Made by a program: the position numbers and the translations under genes. From the NCBI RefSeq assembly GCF_051622035.1, contig NC_135364.1:26094501-26158500 (forward strand): a DNA stretch of 64,000 nt, written 5' to 3'. This DNA is from Arctopsyche grandis (lineage: Eukaryota > Arthropoda > Insecta > Trichoptera > Hydropsychidae). Below are positions 22,835 through 35,129 of the stretch, one piece after another (the stretch's first letter is position 1; every line of letters starts with the position of its first letter). Under the pieces are notes generated by a model. It was not told the origin of the DNA. It did no database searches and was given only the letters and a program-made list of their open reading frames with translations.

Positions 22835-23330
22835 AATGAAAATTAACACTCGCCTTTATAAGAATACGTATATAGATGCAATAAAATCAATCAAAACAAT
22901 CATTATACATACACAAGCATTTTATACAATGCGCATTCATAAAAACAACCACAGTGAGGTCTGTTGAGAAAATTTGTAGCATTTTACAATCAAATTGGCG
23001 TACCTCAAGACAGAGAATAATTTGGGATTAGCAATAAAGATTGGTATAAGATATTCCAATTTTACAGGAACCGTTTCAATGAAAATCAGAAAAAATCCGA
23101 TATTAAAGGATTGACCTGGGGTTACAAACTAAAGTTTAGCCAGCAGGCAGCAGCTGCAGCAGCAGCATATAATAGAAATAAGATGCCAATTTTACAGAAA
23201 CCGTTTCAATAAATATCAGAAAAATTGGCAAACTCACCTGGAGTCACAAACCAAAATCTGGCCAGCAGAGGGACTCTAGTGGGACTCGAACCCGTGACCA
23301 CTCTGCTCGAAAGCATAATATGCTAACCCA
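22835..23330 (-). mobile_element. SINE, second tail subfamily, with internal duplication
   Basis: On the minus strand the head carries CGGGTTCGAGTCCCACTAGA (box B). TTGGCCAGAT/TTTGTGACTCCAGG-type sequence and the core follow, and it ends with the TATAAAGGCGAGTGTTAATT tail. The middle block with CCAATTTTACAG and CCGTTTCAAT occurs twice (near 23070 and 23184), separated by a CAG/GCA-rich stretch, so this copy is a partial tandem or nested pair. Confidence 0.75.
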
Positions 23331-25200
23331 CGCAGATAATTAAGTCTATCTTTTGTATTTTCTATTGTTTGTTTTATTATTTACATATTTTCATCTATAT
23401 TTTTTTTAATTGGTTAATATTTCCTTTTCGATTTTCTTTGTTGATTTTTGTTTTACTTTTATTTTTTTATTTTTTTCGTTATCTTATTTAATGTTTTTAT
23501 TTATGTGATTACATTCAATGATAATCAAACCACTCGAGTCCATCAGCTTTGCCACCTTTCTCAAGTATACTTAAATAAATAAATATAGAAAAAAAACTCA
23601 TAAAAATATTCATTAGAAAGGAGAAAGGGCAGTTTCTAAATAAACAAATAAAATTATAGAATTTTGTAACAACCTAGTATTTATCCTTGGTTAAAAAAAA
23701 CAGTAAAGTATAGTTCATTTGACGATAATAGCAATAGTAAAAATAATTAAAATTAATCGAGCATATGTTAAGGCGATAGTACCCGCCCGAGTTGAGTCGA
23801 TCGAATTCTTAATGTATTTTTTTCACCATCATCGCAATATTCATCAATCAGTTTTGCATATTGATTTATGACTGTCATATATAGCTGTCAATTAGTGCGT
23901 GATAATATGTACATAAATGATATTATGCTCGGGTATCAGTGTCAAGCGACGAACACAAACGCGATTCGAAAGCTTCAAATTTACATCGGCTTAACGCTTG
24001 CGCGTTTTAAACGCTGACGAAACCATCCGATCGAACGCGATTAAGCAATTTATACACACATACATACATTCACATACATATATACATACATATATTTATA
24101 TCATACCTTACGTTGAGTTATAGAAATGGTACACACGCATATACTCATATATGGATGTATAAAAAAAAATCTTGTCGAGTTATTATCGCCGATCCGATCG
24201 CAATTTCGAATTATTAGATATCTCCCGTACGACGATCCCTCGTCTGATCTCTGATTAAGAAATTACAAGTTTCGAAACTGCTCACCGTTTCCCGGAACCT
24301 GTGTAGAAGATCACACAATGCATATATTTATCTTAAAAACAAAAGGTGGCCATTCACGCACAGACTTATTTGAAAATAAGTCTCTAGCGATATAGCGGTT
24401 TCTCAGATGCCGAAAAAGTGTGTGTCAATATAGTTTTATTCACAACTCTATATAATCGATATGTATGATACTAATTATCTTGGCTGTTCCTACAAATTGA
24501 ATAACTAAGGATAGGTAGAGTACCGTCTCGTTCTCTGACGAAAGGTTCTCTCAGATAGTATTCATTGGGGGGGGTGGTGGCCTCATGTAGAGGGCTTTAT
24601 TGGTTGGCTTCATTGACCTCTAAATTTGTAGAGTAAGATATAAATAAATTGTAAAGAAGACGTCAAATGAGAAATGACCAAAAACACTGACTTTGATCTC
24701 TACGTCCTTATTTTCTGATACAAGTCAACGTTAGATATTCTACATTTTAATGTTCTGAATTCGAAAACCGTTACAGAATGAAGACAAAAGCCGTGTTTAA
24801 TGTATTTTCGGAAATTCGTGCGTGCGCGCATAAATGCCTCTAATAACATTTACTATCATTTGCAACAACGTTTATTTTTCTTCAGAAAGTGATTCAACTA
24901 TTATGATTAGATTTGCATTTTATAATTTAAATATGCATAAAATAATGGGTAAAAATATTGGTCCGTGATACATTCGGAGCTGGCAGGCCAACAGATCAAA
25001 AACAATACCTCTATCAACCTCTCAACTACTGCTGTGTCTTTCACTACGATCTCGGTAATCCCTCTACATGTCCACGCTACACTATGATAGTAATACATCA
25101 GGGTAGGAAGGGATATATTTCGTTAATATCTTTCAATGACTATTAAAGGACGGACAACTAAATTTTTTTTAATAATTAACTTCACATATAAGTCATCATC
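23331..25200. other. Unassigned DNA
   Basis: AT-rich to about 23760, then more complex sequence to 24330 containing GATCG-type motifs. At 24343 the string AAGGTGGCCATTCACG resembles the ends seen at 35038 and, inverted, near 37250, which suggests a MITE end. No gene is recognised. Confidence 0.4.
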
Positions 25201-25204
25201 ATCA

Positions 25205-25490
25205 TTTACCTATACAACCATTCACCAACAAACTTCCATTCGTTTCTGTTTTGGGCAACTATCATCCATTTCATTCCACATTTTTTTCTAATTTCATCTA
25301 CCCATCTTCCTTTCGGCGTTCTTTGCACCCTTTTACACTCTCTCAGATACCATTCGAGCAATTCTTTAATCCATCTATCATCCTGTCTTAGAACTACATG
25401 ACCGCCCATTGCCATTTCAATATCACTACTCTCTCCATCATATCAACTACCGTTGTAATACTTCTCACTTACTTATTCCGTTTTCCAATT
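25205..25490 (-). mobile_element. RTE-like LINE fragment (reverse transcriptase C-terminal end)
   Basis: A 69-residue open frame on the minus strand (25415-25206) reads with the pattern DRWIKELLEWYLRECKR, then RWVDEIRKK...W...AQNRNEW. This is the C-terminal end of RTE-type polyproteins. It is 5'-truncated and has no catalytic motif. It belongs to the same family as 230-510 and 33240-33500. Confidence 0.75.
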
Positions 25491-25589
25491 AGGATTAGAC
25501 TCGCACGAGTAATAAATAGGTTATTCTACAACCCTTTTCAACTCGCTTGTGAGTAGCAAGCTTGAGTATAATGCATTTGTGTGGAATCT

Positions 25590-26330
25590 GTATGAAAATT
25601 AATTAGGGGGATTCATTGGTGATGTTGAGATATTATGTATATATGGTTGATTTGGGTATCACTTTTGATCCTCAACTCCCATCATTTCACAACCACATCA
25701 AGACAGTCGCTGACGTTTCCTTTCGTCTACTCGGATTTGTCTTGAGATATGCTAGGTTATTCTCCTACCCTTTGTTTTCTTAATAAAGTGCAAAAAGCAT
25801 TTCTTCGATTTCTATATAGCAAAAATTAAAGGTATTACCCATATCTATACCCTATCCTTTACTTTTGGGCATTCCTGGGTATAATTCCCTTGAACTTCGA
25901 AGAAACTTCTCATTAATTCGTTTTGTTCTCCAGCTTCTACGTGGTAATACGTCAGGCCCGTATTTGAACAGTTGGGAATTATGTCCCTAATAATTATGTG
26001 CATGGTAGTCATCATCATTTGATGGTTGTACCTCCTGCCCGCACATTTCTTTATCGAATGGTTCCCAATCCAAGAGCTATCCAACTTCTTAATGAAATCG
26101 TTTCTGCTGAGCCTGCACGTGATATTTTCCACCTCAGTAAGCATAGGTTATCAGGGATTATTTTAACCCATTTGTCTGGCAGCCTACGCTCATCATGATT
26201 TTCATAATTTAATGCGATGTATGAGTGGAATTTTGATCTTCTCTCTTCCATTTGGGCCTCACAGAGATGTTTTGTATTTGTGGCTGATTCTTCTACATAT
26301 ATTGGTGCTAATTGTATGTAGATGTAAGAC
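25590..26330 (+). mobile_element. Jockey-group LINE remnant with 3' UTR (family B)
   Basis: Across frames the plus strand shows DLGITFDPQL, LLGFVLRYARLF, KVQKAFLRFLY-like and NSLELRRNF pieces, then a frame ending PNPRAIQLLNEI...LSGSLRSS. This is the C-terminal part of a non-LTR reverse transcriptase broken by frameshifts and stops. The 3' UTR from about 26175 (TCTGGCAGCCTACGCTCATC) also occurs as stand-alone tails at 50821-51145, 51190-51505 and, inverted, 27720-27790. Confidence 0.7.
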
Positions 26331-26377
26331 ATTCCCTACTTTTTATTATATTTTCTTATTTGATATTTTTACTTTAT

Positions 26378-26995
26378 CTGCACGAAAAATGGTTCAGAGA
26401 TGAAATATGAATTTTCTTATAGATCTATGCCCACTAAATACGAATCTGGTAATAAAAAATGTTGATTGGTTCGAGATTCGGAGATATACATACATATGTG
26501 TTTTTCAAATCGTGCGATTTTTCTATATATTGGTGTTGTTCGGTCGATGTCTCAAAATCTGTCAATTTCCTGTCCAAAATGAATATTGGAATCTATAGTC
26601 GGGTATTTTATCTTTCATTTGTAGTGATTTTCAGCATTCAAATATCTCTAAGTAGTCGTCCAGTTCAAATCAAAAGTCAAAAGTACGTATTTTAACTTGG
26701 GATTTTTCCCACTGTTAATACTATTTTATATTGAGTATTTTCTATTGAAACATGTTTATTGGGATAGTGTTCTGGTCACACTATTTTTTGTTTTCGTATA
26801 ATTTTAAATCGGTAAAATTGCGTGCTAAAAAATCGCTTCTATTATTTACTCGCATTTACACGAATCTGAATTGAATTAATAGGGATAATATATTAAATTG
26901 TGTTTATATGAGAATTAAGTAAAATTCCACTTAGAAAAATCATATTTCGATTATTCTTGTGGATTAATAACAAAAATTCTATTGATAACTGGCTT
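26378..26995. mobile_element. Half copy of the foldback element
   Basis: Begins GAAAAATGGTTCAGAGATGA and follows the left arm and interior of the element at 2609-3597 to about AAAAATTCTATTGATAAC, where similarity stops. The right inverted arm is missing. The duplicate interior shows that the interior belongs to the element and was not captured once. Confidence 0.75.
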
Positions 26996-27932
26996 ACCTC
27001 GATAAAATAAACGAATAAGTATATGACTCGTCCACATACGTCAATGTCCACCTCAAGAGACCACAGTCGGTTGTTGCCTTTTATCAATGTAGACTCACTA
27101 TCAATGTCGATCTATCTCAGGGTTGGTGAAAAAATAGCTACCGGTTTCGGAGTACCCCGAAGGAAGGCGGCTTTCTTGAAAGCGTCTCTTCCACATATGG
27201 CAGATATGTATGTACATATGTACATCCATACATACGTATACTCGTGGGTCGTTTGGTGGGACTGGATCTGTCGTCCCTTCTGGTTCTGGTTACGGTTCAA
27301 TTTCATTAAAATTCCTCGACGATCGATCATATCGCGTAACAAAACGACGCTAAACGGATCGGGGTAGATAGTATGCGTGGCTTACACCGAACGTGTCGCA
27401 TGCCGTATTAATCACCGTGTATATTTTATTTTTTTCACCCTGACATTTTCTGTTTGAGTGGTTCAATCAGCTGATATAAGCATATGGATATCAGTAAGAT
27501 ATTAGTGTCATATTTATATGCGTGCGTGCACTCTGACCGAGTCGGATAGCATGTGCAAAAATGCACAACCGGTCGACCCCATACGGTATTAAGGTTCAAC
27601 TACACAACGGAATTCCTCGTCTATCTTAGTCAGTTAAGAGACAAGAATTTCTCAGAAAAGTCCTAATTTTAGTAAATGTTACATTGAATTCAATTGAGAA
27701 GATCAAAATTCCACTCATACATCAAATTCAATTATGAAAATAATGATGAGCGCAGGCTACCAGAAAAATAGGTTAAAATAATCTCCGTATATAAAGATTC
27801 CATAATTTCATAAAATATTTAAAATTTTAATATACATATGTACATACATAGGTGAATATACTAAATACATAAGTACCAAATAAATTTAACGTCAAAATAG
27901 TAAATTTTGCATCAAAACATTTCGGTATGTTA
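26996..27932. other. Unassigned DNA with a mixed-composition patch
   Basis: Positions 27010-27600 are less AT-rich and keep overlapping open frames on both strands (27023-27367 plus, 27342-27112 minus) with no recognised domain. At 27720-27790 there is an inverted fragment of the LINE family B tail (GATGAGCGCAGGCTACCAG). Confidence 0.4.
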
Positions 27933-28373
27933 TCTAATATAAAATTTCGAAAGAGACTTTGTATGTATATAACATTGGTTGGGAACAACACAATCGATTT
28001 AATTTTTTTTTCGATTCATAGGCACCGATTTAATTCAAAGGATTCAAAGTCCCCGGGAACGCAGCCACCGGGGGCGAAGCCGCCATGGGTGAAGCCTCTG
28101 GGGACGAAGCCCTAGAGGGTGAAGCCTCCTAGGGGGCAAAGCCCTACCCGATTTCTCTTTGGATTCTGGTATACATATAATTTCGAAAGAGTATGTATAT
28201 AAGTTTGTTTGTTCGTAGGAGTTAATTTAATAAAAAAAAACAAATGAGTATTCAAATAAAATTATATAAAATAAAACTATTCAAATAAATTTAATAAAAT
28301 GTTTACTATTAGATTAGTCATGTTTAAGCGGTTTATATTACAAATACCGAGCGAAGCCGGGTAAAACCACTAG
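27933..28373 (+). mobile_element. Helitron-type element, family 2, with GC-rich repeats
   Basis: Starts TCTAATATAAAATTTCGAAA and ends CGAGCGAAGCCGGGTAAAAC...CTAG before T. Inside, 28048-28150 holds imperfect GC-rich repeats built on GGGGCGAAGCC and GGGTGAAGCC, in strong contrast with the surroundings. A second TTTCGAAAGAGTATGTATAT block at 28182 suggests two 5' ends in tandem. No helicase. Confidence 0.8.
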
Positions 28374-28779
28374 TATTTAATAAAATTCATTTATTTTTTT
28401 GGCATTTTTTGAGTTTGAAATAAAAAAAATGAACACCCCAAAGAAACTCTCAACAACTTAAATATTCAAAATAATGACAGGAACATGAAAAAAATTAAGA
28501 TTTTCTGATAATATCACTTCCGCCATACAAATGGCCGTTGCGAGCATGGTGAGCTTTGTATGGAAGTTTTTGACAAAACGACGACTTTGAATTCTCCTTA
28601 ATCAGTCAAAACTAATCATAATCAACCCAATTAAACTTCAATTAGTGACTACTGAGCGTTTATTTTTTATATAAAAAGTAAAAAAATTAAAATGATTGTA
28701 AACCTATGAATTATAAAATATATAGTGAAAAAATGTAAAACCTATAGGAATTTGAACAATTAAAATCTTACATAGCTAG

Positions 28780-29000
28780 AGGTTGGCGAAAAGGGAAATG
28801 AATACGGCAACTTACTAATAGACGTTAACGAGAACGATAATGTAGTATTTTTCAAACGTGTCTATTACGATTATTTATCACCATAATACTGGCGGATTCG
28901 ATTTCCACATATATTGATGACCAAACCGAGCAAAATGGCAAAGTTTGAAAACGATCGGAAAAGTGTGAATACGAACATAAATAATGTCAGACGAAAAAAT
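28780..29000 (-). repeat. Dispersed repeat shared with 48560-48780
   Basis: The minus strand contains CCGATCGTTTTCAAACTTTG, CCATTTTGCTC and TTTGGTCATCAATATA, which reappear almost unchanged at 48597-48655 inside the hAT element of the second channel gene. The common unit is about 220 bp. The open frames in it are conserved only through repeat identity. Confidence 0.65.
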
Positions 29001-29039
29001 CGAAAGCAAGCTGATAAGAGACTTATAATAACGTACCGT

Positions 29040-29697
29040 ATGCTAAAAGGAGCCACCGTTGTAATTGGTTTCGAGGATCATCTCCAGGCTTAAGTGCAAG
29101 TCGGCTAACAATGTGAAACCCCCGAATGCACTTAGCGGCGGTAACGGCACTCGGTTTGACAGCGCGAAAGCGTGGGACTGAATATCCGAGTACGTGACTA
29201 AGCAATGGGGAAGTAACCGGACGTCGAAGATGCCCTGAGCGACCTGTCCTTTATAAGGAGGTACTTAGACCATATCAAGACATTCTGGACGGAGCACTGG
29301 CGGTGCGTGGATCTCCTTAACCCTTTGCCCGCGTCACCAAATTTAGCGAACATGCCCTGTACGTGGCTGCTTTTTCGCGTTTTCGACTATAAATATAGGT
29401 TGTAATATTTTATAAATTATTCTAGCCTATATTGAATTTTTTTGACTACTGCCATCTATTGAATTTGGTAAAGTATACATTTAGTAATATTTTCAACCAA
29501 GTTATAAAATTTAAACAGAATAGACGGCTCTTATACAGTTTGGAACTTCCAAGACATCTATGCGTGTCTCAAGCGCTGAGGGCATGTTCGCTAGGACATG
29601 TATAGTAGTCGTACGCGGAGGAAAGGTTTATCACCAATAAATGCTGTGACACGACTTTGGCTTTTTACTTGGATCCTCCACCCACCCCTACGCAACA
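29040..29697 (+). mobile_element. Solo LTR copy, 5' end decayed, with a nested MITE
   Basis: Matches the 403-bp LTR family through ATTGGTTTCGAGGATCATCT, GGTACTTAGACCATATCAAG and ACATTCTGGACGGAGCACTG, and ends CCCTACGCAACA at 29697. The TGTTACG start is not intact. A separate insertion occupies 29321-29626. Confidence 0.75.
29321..29626. mobile_element. piggyBac-type MITE inside the LTR
   Basis: It interrupts the LTR exactly between CTCC-TTAA and the ATCACCAATAAATG block. The left end reads TTAA then CCCTTTGCCCGCG; the right end reads CGCGGAGGAAAGG then TTTA. CCCTTTGCC next to TTAA is the well-known terminus of piggyBac-like elements, and the right TTTA is a one-base decay of the duplicated TTAA. 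About 306 bp, no transposase. Confidence 0.8.
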
Positions 29698-30762
29698 ATA
29701 TAATAAGAACCCAAACTTCGTCACACGACCAAATCGTTTGCAAGCTAAGAAGAGGTAAGTAAGAAAAGTAAAATTTGCTGAGATATATCGATTGTTTTGA
29801 AGCACAGTACTCTGTTTAAAATCGATGAAAATTTTTACTGAACGTTCCCTTGATACAACGCAACTTTTCCATTAGATCCATAGTGTTATTAGCTTATTAT
29901 AGTTGTATTAGCTCCGACCTAATATATGTCAAATACAGTAAATTGCACTATTTAGATCAGCCGCACATCAATGCTCCGCTGAAAATGATATAAAATTGAA
30001 TCAAATCACTTCCTCACACAAACGATCGATCAGATCTGTCTGATATTTACGCAATACGATCCGAGCAATGAGCCTCTACATACATATTTCGTTAAACGAG
30101 CGACACCATTCATCACTCGTTACGCTCCCGTCGTAACAACCGATAGTTTGTCGATACCGGTACCCTGCCGTCTATTGACTACGCCTCGATTAGTCGAATA
30201 ATAATCGGCGATCGATAATTCGGCATGGGAAAAATCCGAATCCGAAATTCAAAAGCGAACGAGAAATTGCCGGTATCCCGCCTTAATTGCAAGAAACACC
30301 GACTGTGATTTATACCCACGAAAAGCGCACACTCATTTATCTGCGAGGCGTGCACGTACCGTAGAAGCTCTCGGCTTCTGCATAGTCATTGCCAAATTAG
30401 CCAATTTGCAGAACAGTTTATATTTATCGATAATGGGATCGTCGGTGTGCCGTATATGTATGTATATACTTTTAACGGGAGTGCGTGTCGCGATCCGTGT
30501 AAATGATCTATACGTTGAACTCGTTTCAGAAGATTAAATTTTGCTCGAAACGGATCGAAAAAGTGTTTGCGTGTTCTTCTCACACTTGACTGTATAGGTA
30601 GATCTTAAATTATTCACAAAATTTATTCATATACGTATTGGTGTCCAAATTAGGACACACACACGGTAAAGTTCCGATCTTCTGGGAGTAGGCACACTGA
30701 GATACACGGCACTGTTGGAGACACAATAGACTAGTGGTTAGCATACATATTCAGTAGTGTAG
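29698..30762. other. Unassigned DNA
   Basis: Positions 30100-30580 are less AT-rich and contain CGATCGATAA-type motifs but no supportable gene. A fragment of a SINE head (GACTAGTGGTTAGCATAC) lies near 30731. Confidence 0.4.
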
Positions 30763-31387
30763 TCGGGCCAGGTTGGGGCAAGTCGCCGCCCTAGTACTTA
30801 TTTTTGAGCCAGGTCGCCGCCCTGGCACTTTGGTTTATATGAAAATTGTTTTATGAGTAAAATTAAAAAATATTTTGGCTAATATTAATAACACTTGAGA
30901 CGAGAAGAATAAGAGGCGAATTAATCCAAGTCTTCAAAATAATAAATAATCATCATAATTGTCTTATTTTTCCAAACTCATTAAGTTCAATGAAAACATT
31001 CATCTTGGAGGTCACACTCTCAAACTCCAAAAAGAAAAATCGAATAAATTGATCAGAGATTCCTTCTTTTCAAACAGTTAGAAATAATCTTCCTAACAAT
31101 GTAGTAAATTATGAAAACCAAAATATTTTAAAAAACAAGCTAGAAGTCTAGAAGATATTTTTGTTTCCTTTTAGTTACTATGTTACTTGTTATTATGAAG
31201 TTCTTATAAAAAAATACAAAGCATAATTTCAACAAGAATATTTGTTAATTAGCATTTGATTTTTTTTATAAACAATTAAACTTCCAATATTAGGATACAT
31301 ATTTTTAAGTGATGAACAAAGAGGGGGGGGGGGTTATAAAAATTAAACACCGCCCTGTTTCTTTTTTATTTAAGACTACACCACTAT
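30763..31387. mobile_element. TIR element carrying a CR1-like LINE remnant
   Basis: Left TAGTGTAGTCGGGC and right GACTACACCACTA are inverted relatives, with GCCGCCCT and ACCGCCCTG just inside them. The sequence between contains a diverged CR1/Jockey tail (30890-31150, frame fragments ETRRIRGELIQVFKIINN) and an 11-G run at 31322. The end sequences recall hAT elements, but I cannot fix a target duplication. Confidence 0.45.
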
Positions 31388-31407
31388 ATATATATACTAT
31401 TTAACCA

Positions 31408-31560
31408 GTAGCGTGATCTAGTGGTGAGTGTTGTATTCTTTCGTGCAAGGTGTCACGGGTTCGATTCCCACTAGTCTCGTTGTTGGCCAGAACTTGGTTT
31501 GTCGAGGTCGATCGTTTCTTATCAGAATGTGCCAATTTTTCTGATTTTCATTGAAACGGT
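31408..31560 (+). mobile_element. SINE head and core
   Basis: AACCAGTAGCGTGATCTAGT and GGTTCGATTCCCACTAG form the tRNA-like head. TTGGCCAGAACTTGGTTTG and CGATCGTTTCTTATCAG follow, to ...TTTCATTGAAACGG. It is truncated where the next SINE begins in opposite orientation. Confidence 0.8.
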
Positions 31561-31561
31561 T

Positions 31562-31828
31562 TTTATTTCATTTCATAGAACATGAACACTCGCCTTTACA
31601 GATCGCTCCAAAGTCAATATAATCAATATAAGTAAGCATTTTATACAATGCGAATTCATACAAACAACCACAGTAACATCTGTCATTTTATAATCAAATT
31701 GGCGAACCTCAAAACGCTGAATAACTTGAGATAAGCAAGAGTGATAATAAAGGAGATGTCAATTTTACAAGAACCGTACCAATAAAAATCAGCAAAAATT
31801 GCAAAGTCTGATAAGAAACGATCACAAA
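31562..31828 (-). mobile_element. SINE, second tail subfamily, headless
   Basis: On the minus strand it runs from TTTGTGATCGTTTCTTATCA through the core to TCTGTAAAGGCGAGTGTTCA and an A/T-rich end. It faces the previous SINE tail to core, giving a head-to-head arrangement. Confidence 0.75.
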
Positions 31829-32347
31829 CCAGGATTTGTTGTATGCATGTCCGGGAAGCTTACTGGGGAAAAAACGGGAGAAAACCTCTTAGTAATAATA
31901 TTCGTAATTATGATTTTACCGACGCGAAAGTTTGAAGCGCCATTGTGTAGTCAAGGAAATGTGTTCGTTGGTAACCACGTTACCGGTTGGTTTACGATGA
32001 CACGGCGTTGAAGAGACGTTAGTCGAGCTCCAACCATCACTTGAAACGGGAACGGGAACGGGAATGGGAACTCAATGGGAACGGAACGGGAACGGGAACG
32101 GGAACGGGAACGGGAACGGGAACGGGAACGGGAACGGGAACGGGAACGGGAACGGGAACGGGAACGGGAACGGGAACGGGAACGGGAACGGGAACGGGAA
32201 CGGGAACGGGAACGGGAACGGGAACGGGAACGGGAACGGGAACGGGAACGGGAACGGGAACGGGAACGGGAACGGGAACGGGAACTCAACGGGAACGGGA
32301 ATTGCACGCCTTATTCTGGCATTGCAACGCATACCGGTTTTAGCTAG
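31829..32347 (+). mobile_element. Helitron-type element, family 1, 5'-truncated
   Basis: Starts inside the element at CAGGATTTGTTGTATGCATG and shares the ACCTCTTAGTAATAATATTC and GACGCGAAAGTTTGAAGCGC blocks with 11667-12743. It ends ATTGCAACGCATACCGGTTT then TAGCTAGT. The interior holds about forty ACGGGA units (32045-32290), bounded on each side by an AACTCAAYGGGAACGG variant. Confidence 0.8.
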
Positions 32348-33239
32348 TAAATAAATAAATGTAAACCTTTGTATAAGAAAAATGCTATTGTATAAATATT
32401 TTGGGAATTCTCGGTATATGCCATTGTTTTAAATAATAGAATTGAAAAATTTCTACAAAGAAATAAATTCACTGATACAACACATGAATAAGTATGAATC
32501 GGGTTCATTTTCGTTTCAAGACACAAAAGTCCTACAGTAATAGATTAATAATAACCGCATTGAATCGATACGACACGTACGGATTTCATTCTTCGTTTCT
32601 TTTTTTTTGTAATTATTATATTTAATAATATCAAATTCGGTCTCATAATACGAATATTCAAAACGTATCGATACAAATACATATCTCAATTCGTTTTTTC
32701 CTCTCGATCATATTCGATAGCACAACGTGTGCATGAATGGAACTTTGGATTAAAGTTATTAATATGTTTTTGTGTGGCGCGAGTTTTGATTATCGCCTTC
32801 AGTTCCGGAGAGGCTGCCTAAAAAATCCATTCAAGTGAAAACTAATTTAATCGTATTCAATTTTAATTGAATTTGCTTTTTGCCTTTTGTGGATTTTAAT
32901 TATATAATATCGCGAGATGCATACGATACGATACGTATTGAATGTTATCAAATTGCGGGTCAAAATGGCGATGAAGTTAGCGTTACGCAAATGACGAGCT
33001 TTATTATTGAAATTGATAATCATTGCCCAATCTATAGGCTACAGACGGGCGCAAATTAATGATTATAAATATTTAATAAAAAGTTCCCGACCATAGGCGA
33101 ATATACTGCATGATGGAATGGACCATCAGATTGTCATAAGGAAGAAAATACAGTAATCACTGGGGAAAAAAACCTTCCCCAATAAAATGAGTGACGCTGG
33201 GTATATGATCAAAACCATTTCATAATAATTAAGGAATTA
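32348..33239. other. Unassigned DNA
   Basis: No gene or known repeat is recognised. Composition is AT-rich with a few CGATACGATACG-type simple stretches near 32920. Confidence 0.45.
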
Positions 33240-33500
33240 TTTAAAAAAATTATACATTGACTTTCAATGTCCAAGTTTTACATCCATACGTCATCACTAG
33301 CAAAACACATTGATCGAAGATTTTTTCTTTAAGCAAAGTGGCATTTTTGATTTAAAAACCGGATTCATTCGTCCAAATGCACTCCATCGTAATTTCATAC
33401 GTCTCCTTATTTCTTCTTCATTACTACCGTACGTGTCTATAATTTGTCCTAAATATAAATAACCATCGACTTCTTCTACTATTTTATCATCTGTCATACA
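33240..33500 (-). mobile_element. RTE-like LINE fragment (reverse transcriptase, post-catalytic region)
   Basis: The minus strand reads VEEVDGYLYLGQIID, then EEEIRRRMKLRWSAFGRM, SKMPLCLKKK and, after a frameshift, VLVMTYGCKTW-like residues. This is the conserved segment just after the catalytic core of RTE-type reverse transcriptases (YLGxxI...EIxRRI...AFG...KVFNQCVLPxxTYG). It is a fragment only, with the start and end missing. Confidence 0.8.
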
Positions 33501-33512
33501 TATAAATATATT

Positions 33513-34490
33513 TGATTTTGATTTTTAAATGCTTTTTATTATTACTAAATTATGTTCACAATACATCTTATATATATTTTAATAGCTACTGATCATTTTC
33601 TATTTTACAATTTTAATTTAATTTTGTTATTAATAATAGTATTATATTATTCTAATGTTAATATGTACAGCGTAATAGGAAAAAAGAGCTCAAAAACCTA
33701 TTTACAATTCTTATAAATGCTCATAATACATCTAATACATATTATTAATTAAAGACTCTCTCGAAGTCGATGACCTAAAGCAGATTGTGTTTAGGTAATC
33801 TGTGTTTATACCTGAAGGGTATAGACATTTTGTTGTAATCACTTGATAATCACCGAGACTCTTCACAAGTGTGTTACTATGGTTATTAGTGATTCTGTCA
33901 TAGAATCTGTCATAGAATTCTGTCAGAAGAATGTTAATATGTACAGCGTAATAGGAAAAAAGAGCTCAAAAACCTATTTACAATTCTTATAAATGCTCAT
34001 AATACATCTAATACATATTATTAATTAAAGACTCTCTCGAAGTCGATGACCTAAAGCAGATTGTGTTTAGGTAATCTGTGTTTATACCTGAAGGGTATAG
34101 ACATTTTGTTGTAATCACTTGATAATCACCGAGACTCTTCACAAGTGTGTTAGTATGGTTATTAGTGATTCTGTCATAGAATCTACTGGTTAGTTTGTTA
34201 ATAATGTCAGTAACAAACGGAATATTATTTATGGCATGCAGTTTTTTCAAGTTAGTATATGTATATGGGTGTATTATAAATTATTTTTAGGAATTTATTT
34301 CGTATTATTTGGAGTTTAGAAAGGTCAGTATTTGAGGCGTTATTCCATACAGGTGAAGCATAGGTTAATAATGGTAGTATGAGTGCGCGATATAATTTTA
34401 TTTTATTTTGAGTTTTTGAGAAGAAATGTATATAATTTTTAATGAATTTGCAACTTTTCTTCATAAAACACTAATTTATCTAAATAATCG
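33513..34490 (-). mobile_element. Jockey-group LINE 3' part (family A) with internal duplication
   Basis: Two minus-strand frames (34464-34252 and 34250-34008) together read KLYRALILPLLTYASPVWNN, LQIIRNKFLKIIYNTP, then a tail with NKLTSRFYDRI. This is the C-terminal end of a Jockey-type reverse transcriptase split by a stop. The 3' end, at the left, reads TTGATTTTTAAATGC on the plus strand, as in the insertion at 43455-43664. A 276-bp offset direct duplication covers 33655-33908 and 33931-34184. Confidence 0.8.
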
Positions 34491-35129
34491 TAGCAAAAAG
34501 TACACAACATTGTTTCGAAAATACCTATAGATATGTGTAGTATATGCCTTGAGCGTTGATTTTAATTTGTTGATATAATAAATGATTTATAATGCATGTG
34601 CACATGCATATTTGTCCATACTGTTTACTATACAACAACATTAAGCGCGATAATCAGCGAAGTGAATAAAAAATTGCACGATGTTCACTTCAGCACAATC
34701 TTAATAAATTATCGACAATGTATACTTGTGGAGACGTGCTGTTATTAAAACGTCTCTCAAAAAATAAAAATAAAATAATAATATTTCTGATTTGAAAACC
34801 GATGAAAGCTCCCATCAAGTGGTCGTTACGAGAGAACGCCATTCTATTGTGAAACAATAACTCGGGGAGAAAAAAAATCGTTAATCGCTCAATTAACCGA
34901 CGATTATAAACGACTGAATCTCTTTTACGAACGATCGTTCGTGAAATGTCCGTCGAAATTAATTACACCACAATCAAAAGAAAATCCGTGAGAAAACTAT
35001 TATGTCTTGTCGTCGCTTTGTTTCGCCATTGGACTTTTAAGGTGGCCATCCACGTACTGATTTGTCTGCAGAAAAATGGGCAGATGATTCTGTAGCAGTC
35101 GTCTGCCAACAGATATACATATATAATAT
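34491..35129. other. Unassigned DNA with a truncated TIR element
   Basis: At 35038 the string AAGGTGGCCATCCACG begins a short element-like stretch that recurs inverted near 37250 and, diverged, at 24343. Here the solo LTR interrupts it. Nothing else is recognised. Confidence 0.4.

Noticed and set aside
27023-27367. Open frames on both strands as a gene
   Set aside because: No domain, no splice sites in matching phase, and equal openness of both strands; composition alone can explain it.
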